Source of the DNA: Telmatactis stephensoni | Taxonomy: Eukaryota; Cnidaria; Anthozoa; Actiniaria; Isophelliidae | Direction of reading: 5' to 3' | Assembly: GCA_029948255.1 (NCBI GenBank) | Contig: JALIZF010001774.1 | Span: 1 to 64,000 of the forward strand | Length of the DNA stretch: 64,000 bases | In this document: piece after piece, positions 1 through 31,501 of the stretch | Layout: every line of letters starts with the position of its first letter | Numbering within the stretch: position 1 is the stretch's first letter | The notes under the pieces: generated by a model | What the model saw: only the letters and a program-made list of their open reading frames with translations | Databases searched by the model: none | Told to the model about the DNA's origin: nothing | Program-made: the position numbers and the translations under genes

Positions 1-747
1 ATAAAATGGTCTAACGTTAAACGAAAGAGATCTTTCAATAACAAAATTGAAGTGGATGTTATAAAGGTTGAATCAACGTCGAACTCTTTAAAAACGTTTA
101 TCGCTGTTCTCAGCCAACCCCCTGGAAGTGTTGTCTGTACATGCAATGTCAAATGTTACTTACTAGTTTAGCTTCTTGGATAGCTAAGATTCGTAAAAAA
201 AACCAGTAATACGAAGTCTGATTTAGTGGTAAACAACTTAAGGCAGCAGGAATGATTTGAAACGAGGTTTTGTGCACGAATGATCGTTCTCGAAAATACA
301 GCGCTTCATCAGTCAACTTGAAAGAATGGTAACAAATACTGCTTATATGTGAAAACAATTTGAATATCACAACCTTTATCGAATACTATATCAGTCTTCA
401 TGTGTTAAAAATAATAAAAATTCGTTTTAATTTTCGATTATACTACTATTTCTTGGTAAAGGAAAATATTTTAAAGTATTTACTCGAACTATTTAAACTA
501 TTTGCTCGCGGCTATATGAGTGCATAACGTCAACCAAAATCACGAAGGGCAACTAGTATTATGGTATAGATAGTGTCTAGCGATATGGAAATAAAAATTA
601 ACTAGAAAAAGAGATCAATGATAATTGAATATTATTTTTCACACTATATATTTTTCTTTTTTCATCTGATAGCCAGTGGTTTTAATGGACTACAGATCTA
701 ACGTTCAGCTTTCAACACATCATTCAATATGAGTTCAGCACTAAAGT
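1..747. other. No gene recognised
   Basis: AT-rich sequence. I see no open frame with protein-like composition, no RNA gene and no clear repeat structure here. Confidence 0.5.
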
Positions 748-1204
748 CGCTGTTACACTGTGCAATTTTCTCAGCAACTTGTCTCGCAACGGCGTAGCGA
801 AACAAGTTGCAGAGAAAATTATGGCGCTGTTACACTGTGCAATTTCCCCAGCGACTTGCAATATTTTGGGCCGAGGCAAGCTGGGAGCGAGATTAAAGAT
901 GGCTCCTCAGAGCGAAATGAGAAATTGCGCATGCGCTCGTACAAAAAACGTGCCTCAAAAATTGCGAGGAAAGTTGCTGGAGGGGTGATACACTGTGCAA
1001 TGGCATTGCAAGTTGCTGCAATGCGTTGCGAAAAGTAGACCTGAGTTCTACTTCATGCAACGCTACGCGCAAAAAAAAACAAAACTGAAAAAAAAAAAAA
1101 AAAACTGTGAGACAACCCCTGTTACACTGTGCAATCCTCCAGCAACTTGTTTCGCAACACCGTTGCGAGAGAAGTTGCTGAGAAAATTGCACAGTGTAAC
1201 AGCG
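748..1204. repeat. Foldback MITE-like element with 45-bp inverted ends
   Basis: The first 45 bases and the reverse complement of the last 45 differ at only one position; both begin CGCTGTTACACTGTGCAATT. The core GTTACACTGTGCAAT recurs inside, near 829, 988 (as GATACACTG) and 1120, each followed by a version of CAGCAACTTG. This suggests a terminal-repeat unit that was duplicated inside itself. No coding capacity is visible and the target-site duplication is not clear. A non-autonomous DNA transposon is the likely origin. Confidence 0.75.
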
Positions 1205-4012
1205 CCTTAAAGAATTGACTCTGAATGTCTCCGTAGGTTTTACTGATTTGTATTTGGACATCGAGTATGTTGGATCCACCATATTTATAAAGTCAATGCT
1301 ACTCTAGGCTGATAATAATAGTCGTGAGTTGTTTATTTGCTCATGTAAAGCTTTTAAAAAAAGTCATTCTAATATTACCTTTACAAAATCAAGGTTAATA
1401 AGAAAAAACTTGTGTGGCGTGTAGACTGACAAATGAACTGTGACTTGGAATTGACTTTAGTTCAAAGAAATCTGTTCATGATGAGCTTGTTTTTTTCTGT
1501 AGACTACATCGATTTAACTTAACTTGGAGTTGGACTCAATATTAGCACTCTTATAATATGTCGCTATTCGGGTAATCACTCTCTTTCTAAGGCAGCGTCA
1601 GTACTTCTCAGCTACTACCCCCTTAGTAACATTTTGACAATAAAAAATAATTTCTACCCACCCCACGGTAAATTTTAAGCCATTCCGAACTTATTTTATG
1701 GTCGGCTGGACTCAGTAAAGTGGCCCGTACCTATTGATGTTTGTTGGGCTTGAATTTCAATCGCGACTTTTTACATCAAACCTTGTCCGATTTCTGAGAC
1801 ATTTGCAGCCATTTGTCTACAAGCCTTACTTTGTACCGATAATGATTTTCTGCGAATTTGATCAAATATCTTGAGATATCAGACGATTTTAAAAATGGCT
1901 TTACTGATGAGAAAAATTGGTCATAAATCCAAAAATCTAAGGTGAATTATTTTTCCTATTTCGTTAATCCAGTAAAAAGTCATAGAGGACTACATACACC
2001 ATGTATCGCGCCAATTTAATCCTTAGAAGTTACGATACAAATTTGCGCTGTCTGTTACGACGCATGTAGTCAAAACTACCGCCAAAATCTCAACAAAATT
2101 TCAAAAACAGCGAGAAACATATCAGCTATGAGAAAGACAAATGCTTTTTTACAATACTTGATACTAATCTCGCGGTCTGATTGGTTGATTAGAGTGTGTC
2201 AATAAGAGGACAGACACACTGCTGACGCGTTTCAGCGCGCGCGCTCGTTCTGTTGCCCCCGTTTGAAAAGGATTTTTTAACTTTTATCTCAAATAATCGT
2301 TGTAAAAAACGAATTGAAGATGGTTTTGAGTTGTCTGAGTTGTCTGTTTGAGTTGAGTTGTCTCGCTGCGCTCGTGATTCCACTTGAGTTTTGAACATTT
2401 TATGACGTCAAGAGTGTGTCAATAAGAGGACAGACATATAGAAATAGAAAATTCGTAATTAATGGGACATCCCACGAGTTTCCGTTTTTCCTTTATCATT
2501 TGGACAGTTGTGGACTTTCGATTGATTGGACAATTTTACTAGACATCGTCCAAATTAAATGACGTATGGAATTAATATTCGTTTTTTGGTCCAAATTTAT
2601 TGGTTATTGCTTATGCGTCTAATTAATTAAGGCAACTAACTGGTCTTGAGGAATAATTCATCTCTAGGATAAAATATGTGGTCATAAATTAGGACACTGA
2701 AGCATCGAACTGACAATCATGGAATTCTCGACCCGAAACATTTTCCGGGGTCACACAAGAACAATTCATCAAATTTCCCTTTTACTAATGATATAGACAC
2801 ATTCTTTTAAAATGAGCTAAGGAATGGTAAACTTGTTTTCTTTGGGAGACAATAAGTGAGATCAGATTACTGTTCTTTTAATGGGTTAGCAAGAATACTG
2901 ATATACAGCAGAAAGAAGAAGAAGAAGAAGAAGACCTGGCCGATATCATTTGCGAAAACTATTTTTATCTATTCAGTACTAGGATTAACTCGTCGTTCAC
3001 AAGAAGTTCACTAAACGTAAAAAGATGGACAAAAACTTTGGTTCTGAAATTGTTCTTCGATGGTGAGTTGCATACGATATTATAGACAACAAAGCAATTA
3101 GTTTGTGAACTTTACATTGAATATGTTCTGCACAGGCATGTATGGCATTTTATAGTCAGCAGCAAAATCGAATGTTTTTGTTGAAATTCTATCAATCTAG
3201 AATCATAGATGATGATTTTTTAAATGATTTTATGCTTTCAAATACACAGAATATGATTATCTCGGTTGAGAATCAGTGCTTCTAGCAAATACATGTTCTT
3301 GGATATATATACAGAAACATTTTTTCCGATAAATGTGGCAACTGGTTATAGACCATTATCACTTATCAAAAAAGTATTTCAATTGAGTAAACGCATCGAT
3401 TCCCATTTCCAATATATTTATAAATCATCTGTTCAATTTTGATTCCATTTCACAGATATACAGCATAATTCATTTGAACATCATCTGAATAACATCAACG
3501 ATTAAGATGACATCAATTTATCATATTGTATATTGGACAGCAACCATAAATAAATGCGTACAACCCACATTTGGCCTTAATTGACCCATGAAATTCATTC
3601 AGCGTGCGATTGTTGCATATAACACAACTGAGCAACGTTGGGATTCTTCTAGGAAAAATACAGATTTATTAATGCAGGTTTCTTCCGAAAAGAAACTGAT
3701 CTTTTTACTTTTTTTATATCACGTCACAGTGTCTTTTTACCTAGTGATGTCAAAACCAAATAACAGATATACTTTATAAATACATCTTTGTGTTTAAAGG
3801 GTCGTATCATGATATAATATAGTTTGAGATCGAGCAGGGAATGATTAAAAATCCGCAATGGGCTCTTGCCAAGTCTTGTCCAAACGTTTGGCTTGTATTC
3901 GAGTGAACCGCAACTTTAATGCGGAAACTACAAATCAATCTTACATTTTATCTCCAATCCAGAATATCCAACCAAATGGTGCTTTTTCCTTTGCCACAGG
4001 AAAACCAAAATA
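1205..4012. other. Non-coding stretch upstream of the TPR-CHAT gene
   Basis: No recognisable gene. It holds a 26-bp direct repeat (listed separately) and a short GAA run at 2909-2934. Just before the next gene, 3981-3999 reads as a pyrimidine-rich tract ending in CACAG, a plausible 3' splice site, so a 5'-UTR intron of the TPR-CHAT gene may end here. Confidence 0.45.
2191..2436. repeat. Perfect 26-bp direct repeat 220 bp apart
   Basis: The string starting AGAGTGTGTCAATAAGAGGA occurs at 2191-2216 and again at 2411-2436 without a mismatch. The segment between has a GC-rich start and no protein-like frame. It could be a duplicated insertion target, two copies of a short repeat, or the ends of a small element. 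Confidence 0.6.
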
Positions 4013-7000
4013 ATGGATGTCCGAGGCCTTCGGATGTTAGCCAGCGTTTGTCTTCTGTTTGGCTCACTTGGTTTGTTCAACTTGAAGAATGAAGAGCTGC
4101 TATGTATGTACATAGAATGTTTTGCCATCTCCCTTTATTTGAAAGATACGTTGTGGAGTGCCGCGTGTCAAATGACATTTCTGCAATTACTTCATCCACT
4201 TGTCAGAAATCTGCACTTCTCAGAGGCTATGAAGTACTACGAGAAATGCCTTGAATTAGCAGTATATCATGGTAATAATAATATGAAGGCAACCATGAAT
4301 ATAGGTTTGGGAGCATTGCATAACGATGAATCTGGTCGGTTTCATGAAGCAATTCAGCATGGCACCAACCTTTTGAAGATTGCTAAAAAGACAGGGGACG
4401 AGTTCTGTGAAGCCTGTGGTTTTGCATGCATTGGTCAGGCATACAATGGATTATCTGAGCATAAAAAGGCCATGGAATATTTCCATAAATGCTTGAATGT
4501 CAATGCAATTGATAATGAGAATTTCGTTATAATACTATCAGCATATGGCGGTTTAGGAAAGGCCCACCGGGAATTAGGCAATTATAAAGTGGCGATAGAG
4601 TTCTATAACAAATACTTAATGATTGCTACGAAGTTGGGTTATCAAAATCATATAAATCAAGCTTATACTGCATTAGGACTCTCCCATGTTATGCTAGAAA
4701 ACTATGGAGAAGCCTTTGAATTCTATGGCAAGGCCTTTGCAGTTGCTACAGAGTTTGATTGGAAAAGGCCCATATACAACATATACATAGGCTTGGGGCT
4801 CGCCCACTACAAGTCAGGACACTACAAAGAAGCAATCAAGTTATATCGCAAGTCCCTGACAGTAGCTACAGAGTTGGGTTGCATCAGGAGCATAGGTGAA
4901 GTGTATATTGCCTTAGCGAATGTTTGCGAATGTGCAAATGAACCAGACCAAGCTATGGATTATTGCCAAAAAGCATTGAAAATCGCCTCAACACTTTGCG
5001 ACAACGACATGAAAGTCGGCGCGCTCGGTGTGATAGGCAATATTTATCTTTCACAGTCGAAATATGATGAGGCCATAAAGTATTTTGAAGAGGAAGCCAT
5101 GAGCTGTAACAAGTCTCAGGACTTGGGGTGTTGGAATTTGGGGAGGGCATTTCATTTAAGAGGAGAGTACGCCAAGGCCATCGAGTATTTTAAAAGGGCC
5201 TTAGATATCAACAAGATGACTGGTAATAAATTCCGCGAACAGCTGACATACCAAAGTTTATCAGACACTTGTCTGAAAATGGGGGAAAGTGCTAACACTA
5301 TTACATACTATTCCAACATGGCTCTAGATGTTGGCAGTTGAAATAGGACACAGAAAAGGTGAACACATGACGCTTCGTATGCTAGAAAACTCATACTTAT
5401 ATTTTGGCCGAAGTGGTGAAGCCATTGCCTTTTTCCTGGAGAGGTTGAGCTTTGCAGTAGGTACTCAGGATCATAAGAGTCAAGCACTAGTTCTTAACTG
5501 CTTAGGATCTGTATACTTAGAGATCCGTAACTACCAGAGAGCACAGGAATACTGTACAAAGTTGTTGGAATTATCCGTGGACAATGGATTTCAAGAAGAA
5601 ACAGTAAACGCATATATCATGTTGGGAAGAGTCTTTCTTTACACAGGTAAATCTTCTGAGGCCATAAACTGTCTTGAAAAGGCCATTGAGATCACAGACA
5701 AGATGCACGACAAGGAGGGCGAAGCAAAAGCTTACCTTGCACTTGGTGACTGTTATTTTTTCTTCTTAAATAGCCATAGAGAAGCCATCCTTTATTATGA
5801 TAAGTCTCTAGGGATTGCAAATGCGGTAAAACTCATGACAACTGAAACTGTAGCCAATGCAAATCTTGGCTACTTATACTTTGATCTGGCAATTTCTGGC
5901 ATTACCTTAACAGAGGAATCCACAGAATCCAACTATGAAGACTATTACAAGAAATCCGAAATGTATCTTAGAGAAGCAATAAAATGCGATCAATCAGTTT
6001 CTCGAAAATTTGTGAAACTTGATGAAAACATCATTTCCCATTTCAAGACACTTCGCGCTGTATACAGCGTTCTGGAAGAAATTCTTATTCAGAAAGACCG
6101 TACACAGGAAGCAATGCTCGTATGTGAGATCAGAAGAGGCCGTTCGTTGAGTGAGCTCCTCATTTCTAAGTTCTCCATTTCCAGTCCAGAAGGTAAAGCA
6201 CTTTCTGAACCGTTATTGGAATACAAAGACGTTCAAGAATTTCTACGAAGATCAAGCACGTCGTGCATTATATTTTATACAATGGGATACAGATGTTTAA
6301 TATGGGTAATGGCGCACAGCCAACCTGCATCGTACCATGTACATGAAATAGAACAATTTCGTACCAGGTCCTTTGTAGGCAACAAAACCCAATTTATGAG
6401 TGAAAAACACATCCAAGGCCTTGTAAACAAAGCCTACGAGGAAATTAAAGTTGCAGTTATGGGGATAGATTGTGAAAATCGATCATTTGATACACAGAAG
6501 ACACGTGATCACGACGACGGGAACGCTGTTTCCCCAGAGGAATCCAAAGAGAATAGTTTTGTGGAAGACAACCGCCACCCTCTTGAGAAACTGTTTGATG
6601 TTCTCATTGCTCCTGTTCAGAGTAGTCTCACCGAGAAAGAGGTTGTTATTATTCCTCAAGGACCGTTGTACCTGGTACCTTATGCAGCCCTTAGGGATCC
6701 AAGAACCGGGAAGTTTTTATTTCAAATGAAGCGTATAAGACTTGCTCCTTCATTAACAGCACTGAAGACTTGGCAAGAATGTCCAACAGACTATCACAGT
6801 GAGGAAGGCGCATTGGTGATTGGAAATCCAACTGTGGGAAAAGTCATGCTTAGAGGAGAAGAACGTACTTTTGAGACACTTCCGAAAGCACAAAAAGAAG
6901 TTGAATTTATAAGTACAATTTTGGGAACAACAGCTTTAACGGGATTTCAAGCCACAAAAGAACAAATCAAGAACAGTCTAGCCAAAGGTGTTGCCGTTGT

Positions 7001-7439
7001 CCATATTGCCGCTCATGGGGACTCAAAAAGGGGAGAAATTGCACTAGCACCTTCTGAGGCAGCCAGGCAAAAAGGCATCCCGGAAGAAGAGGATTATCTC
7101 CTAACCATGAGGGAAGTACAAAACATTGGTATTCGTGCCAAGCTGGTAGTTCTGAGCTGTTGCCATAGTGGTCGTGGGGAGATAGAACCCGAGGGACTGG
7201 TTGGGACGAGCCGAGCATTTCTTGCTGCAGGAGCTCGTGCTGTGATAGCATCTCTCTGGGCCTTAGATGATTTTGTCACCTTTAGTTTTATGGTGAGTTT
7301 GTACGGTTTCTTGAAGAGAGGTTACAGTGCCAGTGCAAGTCTTCAACGAGCCATACAGGATATACGGAAAGAGGGCTACGTTCATCCAAGGTACTGGGCT
7401 CCATTCTATCTTATTGGTGATGATGTCACTATAGCTTGA
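4013..7439 (+). CDS. TPR-CHAT protein (TTC28-like), one frameshift
   Basis: Two overlapping frames, 4013-5341 and 5328-7439, encode one protein of about 1,140 residues. The first frame and the start of the second hold about 13 tandem tetratricopeptide repeats with the usual LG..Y..AI..Y.K pattern. The last 300 residues form a CHAT caspase-like domain: HIAAHGD with the catalytic His at residue 563 of the second frame, and LSCCHSGRG with the candidate catalytic Cys at 612. Frame 1 runs into TGA after ALDVGS, while frame 2 reads AVEIGHRKG there; the shift lies at a GG near 5335-5336, so one extra base is the simplest explanation. This is either a young pseudogene or a sequence error. The coding body has no intron. 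Proteins of this design are abundant in cnidarians and often named TTC28-like; CHAT domains are cysteine proteases in some bacterial systems and in separase-related families. The substrate is unknown. The first 60 residues look poorly conserved, so the true start is uncertain. Confidence 0.85.
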
Positions 7440-9144
7440 AGTGAATGATATTGAAGAGAGTAACAACTTCGTACATTTTAACTCCTAAACAATTTGATCA
7501 ATTGAAAATCTGACATGTCGATGGCCTGCTTACAGGCTCACCTTCCTAAGGCTATAGCTAATTAAGTAGAAGGAACAGTACTCGTAAAGAATTATCACAT
7601 TTCATGAAACACCTTGTTAATTTAATTTTTTTAGTGAAAATTAATTCCACTGGTGTAAAACTGAAAGTATTTATTTTTGGGGGTGGCGCTACATCGGAGA
7701 TTAGTCAGCATGTAGTCTTCTATCTAGCCTCCTCCGCAGGCAACACTGCATTGTTTTCGGGAAAAAAGCCGCTGTTAGGGCTTCCCGTGTTGCGAAGTCT
7801 CCGAGCGCGAAGTTTGTCTGTATCTCTTGGATAACTGTAAGTGTTTTCATACAAAATTTCGTTTTTTGAAAATTCGTATCTCCTTGAGTTTTCAACTTAT
7901 ATCCTTCAAACTGCACAGTTTTACTGATTTTGATATGCTCTTTCCAGCTACGGTAATTGTTTTTAAGTTTGGGAACTTTTGGAATTACATGAAAAAGCCG
8001 TTAGTATGAAATGACTGTAGTAATTCACAAAATACGTCATTTACACGATAAGATTGCAGAATACGTCTTGGTAACAGTCATATTCGGATTCAGCATGAAA
8101 AATTAGTTTAGAATAGTTATGTTACCAGCCTCTACCCCAAAATGCCTCCAGGTATCTGATTTTTCGAAAATGCGCCTTGTCTAGGACAAATCTAAATATC
8201 ATCAACAGAAGACGACCCCCCCCCCCCAAAAAAAAAAACAAAAAACAAAAACAAAAAAAAACAACAACAACAAAAAAAAAACAACAACAAAAAAACAAAA
8301 CAAAAAAAACCAAAAAACTGACTGGACAAAGTATTCCTTTGTCTTAAGATTAAGTCGATGTCGACGTAAAAATACTGACCTTTGGCCTCATTTTTAGTGT
8401 TCTTTGAATAGAAATCTGCGGAAGAGTAGAACTAAAATCACCATAGAACTAGAGATAAAGTACTGGATGTTATAGAGCTTACCTCCTATAATATCAGTCC
8501 AATTAGAAATCTTGACCAACATTGTCGGTTCGTATGTAAATGTAAGATATCAAATTTCATAATTACCTTAAATCAGGATTTCTTTATAATTGTCAAAGTT
8601 TCTAATTGGAACAGAAATGCCCCACCTAGGCCTAAGAAGACTGTAAGTTAGCATTTTGAGTTTTTTATAAGGTTTCCCACTCTTCCGAAGGTGTTTTTAA
8701 TAATTCTTAAATTTGGTTCAAAGGTCAAATAGTCTGTTGCCATAGAAACATTTTTAATAATTTGAAAAATTAGTTATGTCAAACTATGATGACTTTTTGC
8801 ATAAAGATGTTAGAATTGTACCACCCCATTGGTTTTACGTCCGCCATTTTGAATCCGAATTTGACCCAGGCCTTAATATACATGGGCGTCCATTTCATAC
8901 TTTTCATACACTGAATTTTCAGTAATTTTGTACGTTTTGAGTATTTTTGTTAGGGACTTTTGTGACATGGATTTTTGAGACAGTCTCGGATGGCTCTGTT
9001 ATCGCTAGTTGGACCCTGCCGGGACAGGACCAACCGTTTTTAGTTCTGTTTGTCTAGCAAGGTTAACCAAGGTTGTCCTACATTGTGCGATTCACCCTAG
9101 TTCTAGATCTGTAGGCTCACAACAAATTTTTTTTGGACGAGTAG
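7440..9144. other. Non-coding stretch with a homopolymer-rich patch
   Basis: No gene recognised. Positions 8215-8312 are low complexity: a run of C followed by A-rich sequence with CAA units. Reading frames through this patch are artefacts of composition. Confidence 0.5.
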
Positions 9145-10982
9145 GATTGGAATTGGATTGGAATTGGATTGGAAACTTTATTTAACCACGGTAAAAACAT
9201 CAGTACATACAAATATATAACTATTATAATAATATAAAAAGTTTAAAAATTGTATTAAACTGTTTTACATGTTTGCCGTGCGGGAGTACTTTGTAGATAG
9301 AATCGGTTTAATGCTTTGTTTGAAATTAGAGACAGAGTGACTCGCTCTCGTTTGGTGTGGAAGGCTATTCCACAGAGCTGGCCCGCTGTAGCTAATGCTA
9401 CGCTTTAGATAGTCTGTGCGGGGTTTCGGGAGAGCAAGTTTGTTTTCTATGTCTCTAATTTCATAGCAAGATTCTATGGGTTTAAACCAACATGTATTGA
9501 CCAAGTCAGGTTCTGGTCAATGGTTACACCTAGTGATTTGGTATGGGATACTCTTTTGATTTCTTGATCTTCTATCTGGGATACGAATGTATGATCGCTA
9601 GCCGTGGCAAGTTTTTGGCGCGAGCCAACAAGTATCACTTCGGTCTTAGCTACATTTAAACTAAGTCTGTTGGCTATCAACCATTCACTTAAATTACCAA
9701 GTTCATGGTTAAGTACCTCTTCAATTTGGGCTACACTGTTAGATGCTATTGTGATACTAGTGTCGTCAGCATACATTCTGGGTGTAGCTTCTCTCAGGCA
9801 GTTTGGAAGGTCATTAATATAAATAAGGAATAGTAATGGACCAATTAAACTGCCTTGAGGGACACCACAAGTAATCGCGTGAGCATTGGAGAGGTGTCCA
9901 TTAACCAGGCATTTTTGCATGCGCTCAGTGAGGTATGATTGAAACCAACAGAGTGTGGTTTGATCTACTCCATAGTACGATAGTTTGCGCAGAAGGATGG
10001 CATGATCAATAGTATCGAAGGCCTTTTTTAAGTCGATGAAAATGATGCCGTTGATCATGCCATTGTCTATGTTTACAGACCAACTGTTAGTGGCTTCTAG
10101 CAAAGCTGTTAACGTGCTATGGAGTGATCTAAATCCGGACTGACTATTTGCTAATAGGTGGTTATCATTCAGATAATTGTAAAATTGATCATAAATGACT
10201 TTTTCAAAGATTTTGGCGACAGCAGGGATTACGGAGATTGGTCTGTAGTTGTTAGGGTCTCCTTTTTTCCCTTTTTTGAAAATTGGTGTCACTCTAGCAA
10301 GCTTCCAGTCATTAGGAACAATGGAGGTAGAGATAGATTGGTTAAAAATGACAGTCAGGGAGGGTGCTATAATATCGCCTGCAATTTTAAGTAGACTACA
10401 CGGAAGATTGTCTAGACCAGTCGATTTCTTACCATCCATTTTGTTCAGTAACTTGCGAACTTCATCCACTTTGCAGGGACGAAGAGAGAATTTCTTATTT
10501 GTAGGTTTAAGAAAGACCTCGGGTTCTTTCTTAGCCTGGGGGACTTCATTTACAAGTGTTTGCCCAACGTTTGTGAAGTGATGGTTGAAAGCTTCTGATA
10601 GTTCAGATGCACAAGTGATTTTCCTGTCACCCAATTCGAGCTCAGATATGTCTACAGATTTTTGCTGACGACATCTGAGCTCGTTAATTAGTTTCCAGGT
10701 TTTCCGAGGATCTCGCTTGTTAGCATCTAGATTATCAGTAAAGTATCTACGTTTTGCATTTTTAATGGAATTGTTTGTTTGATTTCTTGCTATTTTATAT
10801 TGGTCCCACCAGGATTGGTCGTTTGTTCTGATTGCTTTCTTTTTAGTGAAATCTCGATTTCGCATTTTACGTCTCAGATCAGCTGTGATCCATGGAGACT
10901 TCTTTTTGCCGATTCGCTTGTTCCTTAGGGGAGCATGCTTGTTTATGCAACTCATGAATAGAGTACAATAGTCCATGGACAA
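9145..10982 (-). mobile_element. 5'-truncated LINE (jockey/CR1-like), minus strand
   Basis: The 3' end of the element lies at the low-coordinate side, where ATTGGA-type units repeat at 9145-9175. Short tandem repeats at the 3' end are typical of CR1-like and related LINEs. Only the reverse transcriptase part of the second open frame remains; no endonuclease domain is visible before it, so the copy is truncated at its 5' end near 10982. Confidence 0.8.
9265..10982 (-). pseudogene. LINE reverse transcriptase, internally deleted
   Basis: The frame at 10982-9474 gives about 500 residues of reverse transcriptase. Motif A reads FIDLKKAFDTIDH, motif B GVPQGSLIGPLLFLIYINDL and motif C MYADDTS, so the catalytic aspartates are present. 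It stops soon after SLGVTIDQNLTWSIHV. A second frame (9504-9265) then supplies the far C-terminus, with KLALPKPRTDYLKRS and ALWNSLP. In related elements roughly 100 residues of thumb and connection sequence lie between these two pieces, so an internal deletion with a frame change has occurred. The copy cannot encode a complete protein. Confidence 0.85.
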
Positions 10983-11853
10983 ATTTTAATGTATAATTAA
11001 GATTTTACGCTATTACGCAGTTACTCTATGTGATTGAAATTTAGCAAGACTGATGTTCAGCTAGTAGCTAGTAGAGTCCATAGTACAAATAAGACTCCAT
11101 GGTCAAGCTTGTTCGGAAAAATTTTATTGGTTAGCTCGGGTCGTACCAGAACTAGTAATGGTTGTGTTAACCTTGATTGGTAATGTCTGTCAGCATAACA
11201 TGAGTCTTTGGCTGTGAAAAAAAAAAAAAAAAAAAACGATCACAAGCTTTGTAGCTAGTTGGATGACATTGTTGCTGGAGTAACATTGCAAGACCTCAGT
11301 CTCGAACTCAAAAAATAATTTCAGAGAAATGGTCTAGACCTTGTGTTCGAGATAGCGGGGTTCAACTGTGAAAAATATAAAAGACTGCAGCAACACACTA
11401 CACATTTTCAGACACAGCAATGGTAAATCATTTATTAGCTTTTTGTAATTAAATAGGACACTTTCGCTTGTTTACTCAAAGCACCATATTCATGATAGAA
11501 AATTTATAAAGGTCCCTATATTTCATTCATAAACAAAATGGAATATAACTTACGAAATCTTATTCAAATTCTTCGACCTTATCTCGGCTGATTTCTCTTT
11601 GGGAATTTTCCCGTGCAAGTAAACTTAACACATTTCGATTACAAAGGTCAACTGAAGTATGAGAACAAACGTTTGAATAAAAGGGTCGTGATTCCAGTTT
11701 GTTAATTGTTCGTTAATTGACAATGATGAGCTTTCAAAGCGGGGGGCCATCCACTTTTCATCCATCCACTTTCCATCCAACTCTCAAAGCAGATGAATCC
11801 ATCAGTTTGAAAATGAGGATATCACCAGCGTATCTCCATAACAATCTCCTTTA
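10983..11853. other. Non-coding stretch and 3' flank of ABCC4
   Basis: No gene is visible. On the minus strand this is the downstream flank and probable 3' UTR of the ABCC4 gene. An A run lies at 11218-11236. Confidence 0.45.
11431..11436 (-). promoter_or_regulatory. Candidate polyadenylation signal of ABCC4
   Basis: TTTATT on the plus strand is AATAAA on the minus strand, about 420 nt after the ABCC4 stop codon. AT-rich sequence yields such hexamers by chance, so this is only a candidate. Confidence 0.3.
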
Positions 11854-31102
<19,249 letters not shown>

Positions 31103-31501
31103 AACTAAATCCACGCAAGATAACTGAATCCAAGTAAAATGCCTTCACACAAAATTACTTCATGAGCTTTTCCAGGTTTTCTGACAGCAGGAACTGACGA
31201 TGTGTGCTCGTCGACCTTTTCTCTACCTTGACACAAGCGCGCACATTCGGAAACATGGGTCAGAATCTTCTCAGAAATCTATCTATCCCAAAATCTCACT
31301 TTTACTCCCTAAAGGTAAATCAGCTGTCTTGCATTTCCACTTGATTAGATTCGTTGTTTTTTCATACAATATTTGGAGCATAATATTCGACCACTATTTT
31401 CTTAAAAGTTGTTCGGAGTGTATTCGGTGTCATTCGGAATTGTTTCGGAAAGACTCCGCTGACTCCGCAGACGCAGGCTCAAAAATTTGAAGTCAGCAGA
31501 A
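31103..31501. promoter_or_regulatory. Shared ABCC4/FIS1 promoter region
   Basis: The ABCC4 start codon (31102, minus) and the FIS1 start codon (31502, plus) point away from each other with 399 bp between them. Both 5' UTRs and core promoters must lie here or in undetected upstream exons. I see no TATA box at a convincing position. A bidirectional promoter is inference from the spacing. Confidence 0.55.

Noticed and set aside
8122..8313. Phe-rich minus-strand frame
   Set aside because: Encoded by a homopolymer A/C tract; no protein character.
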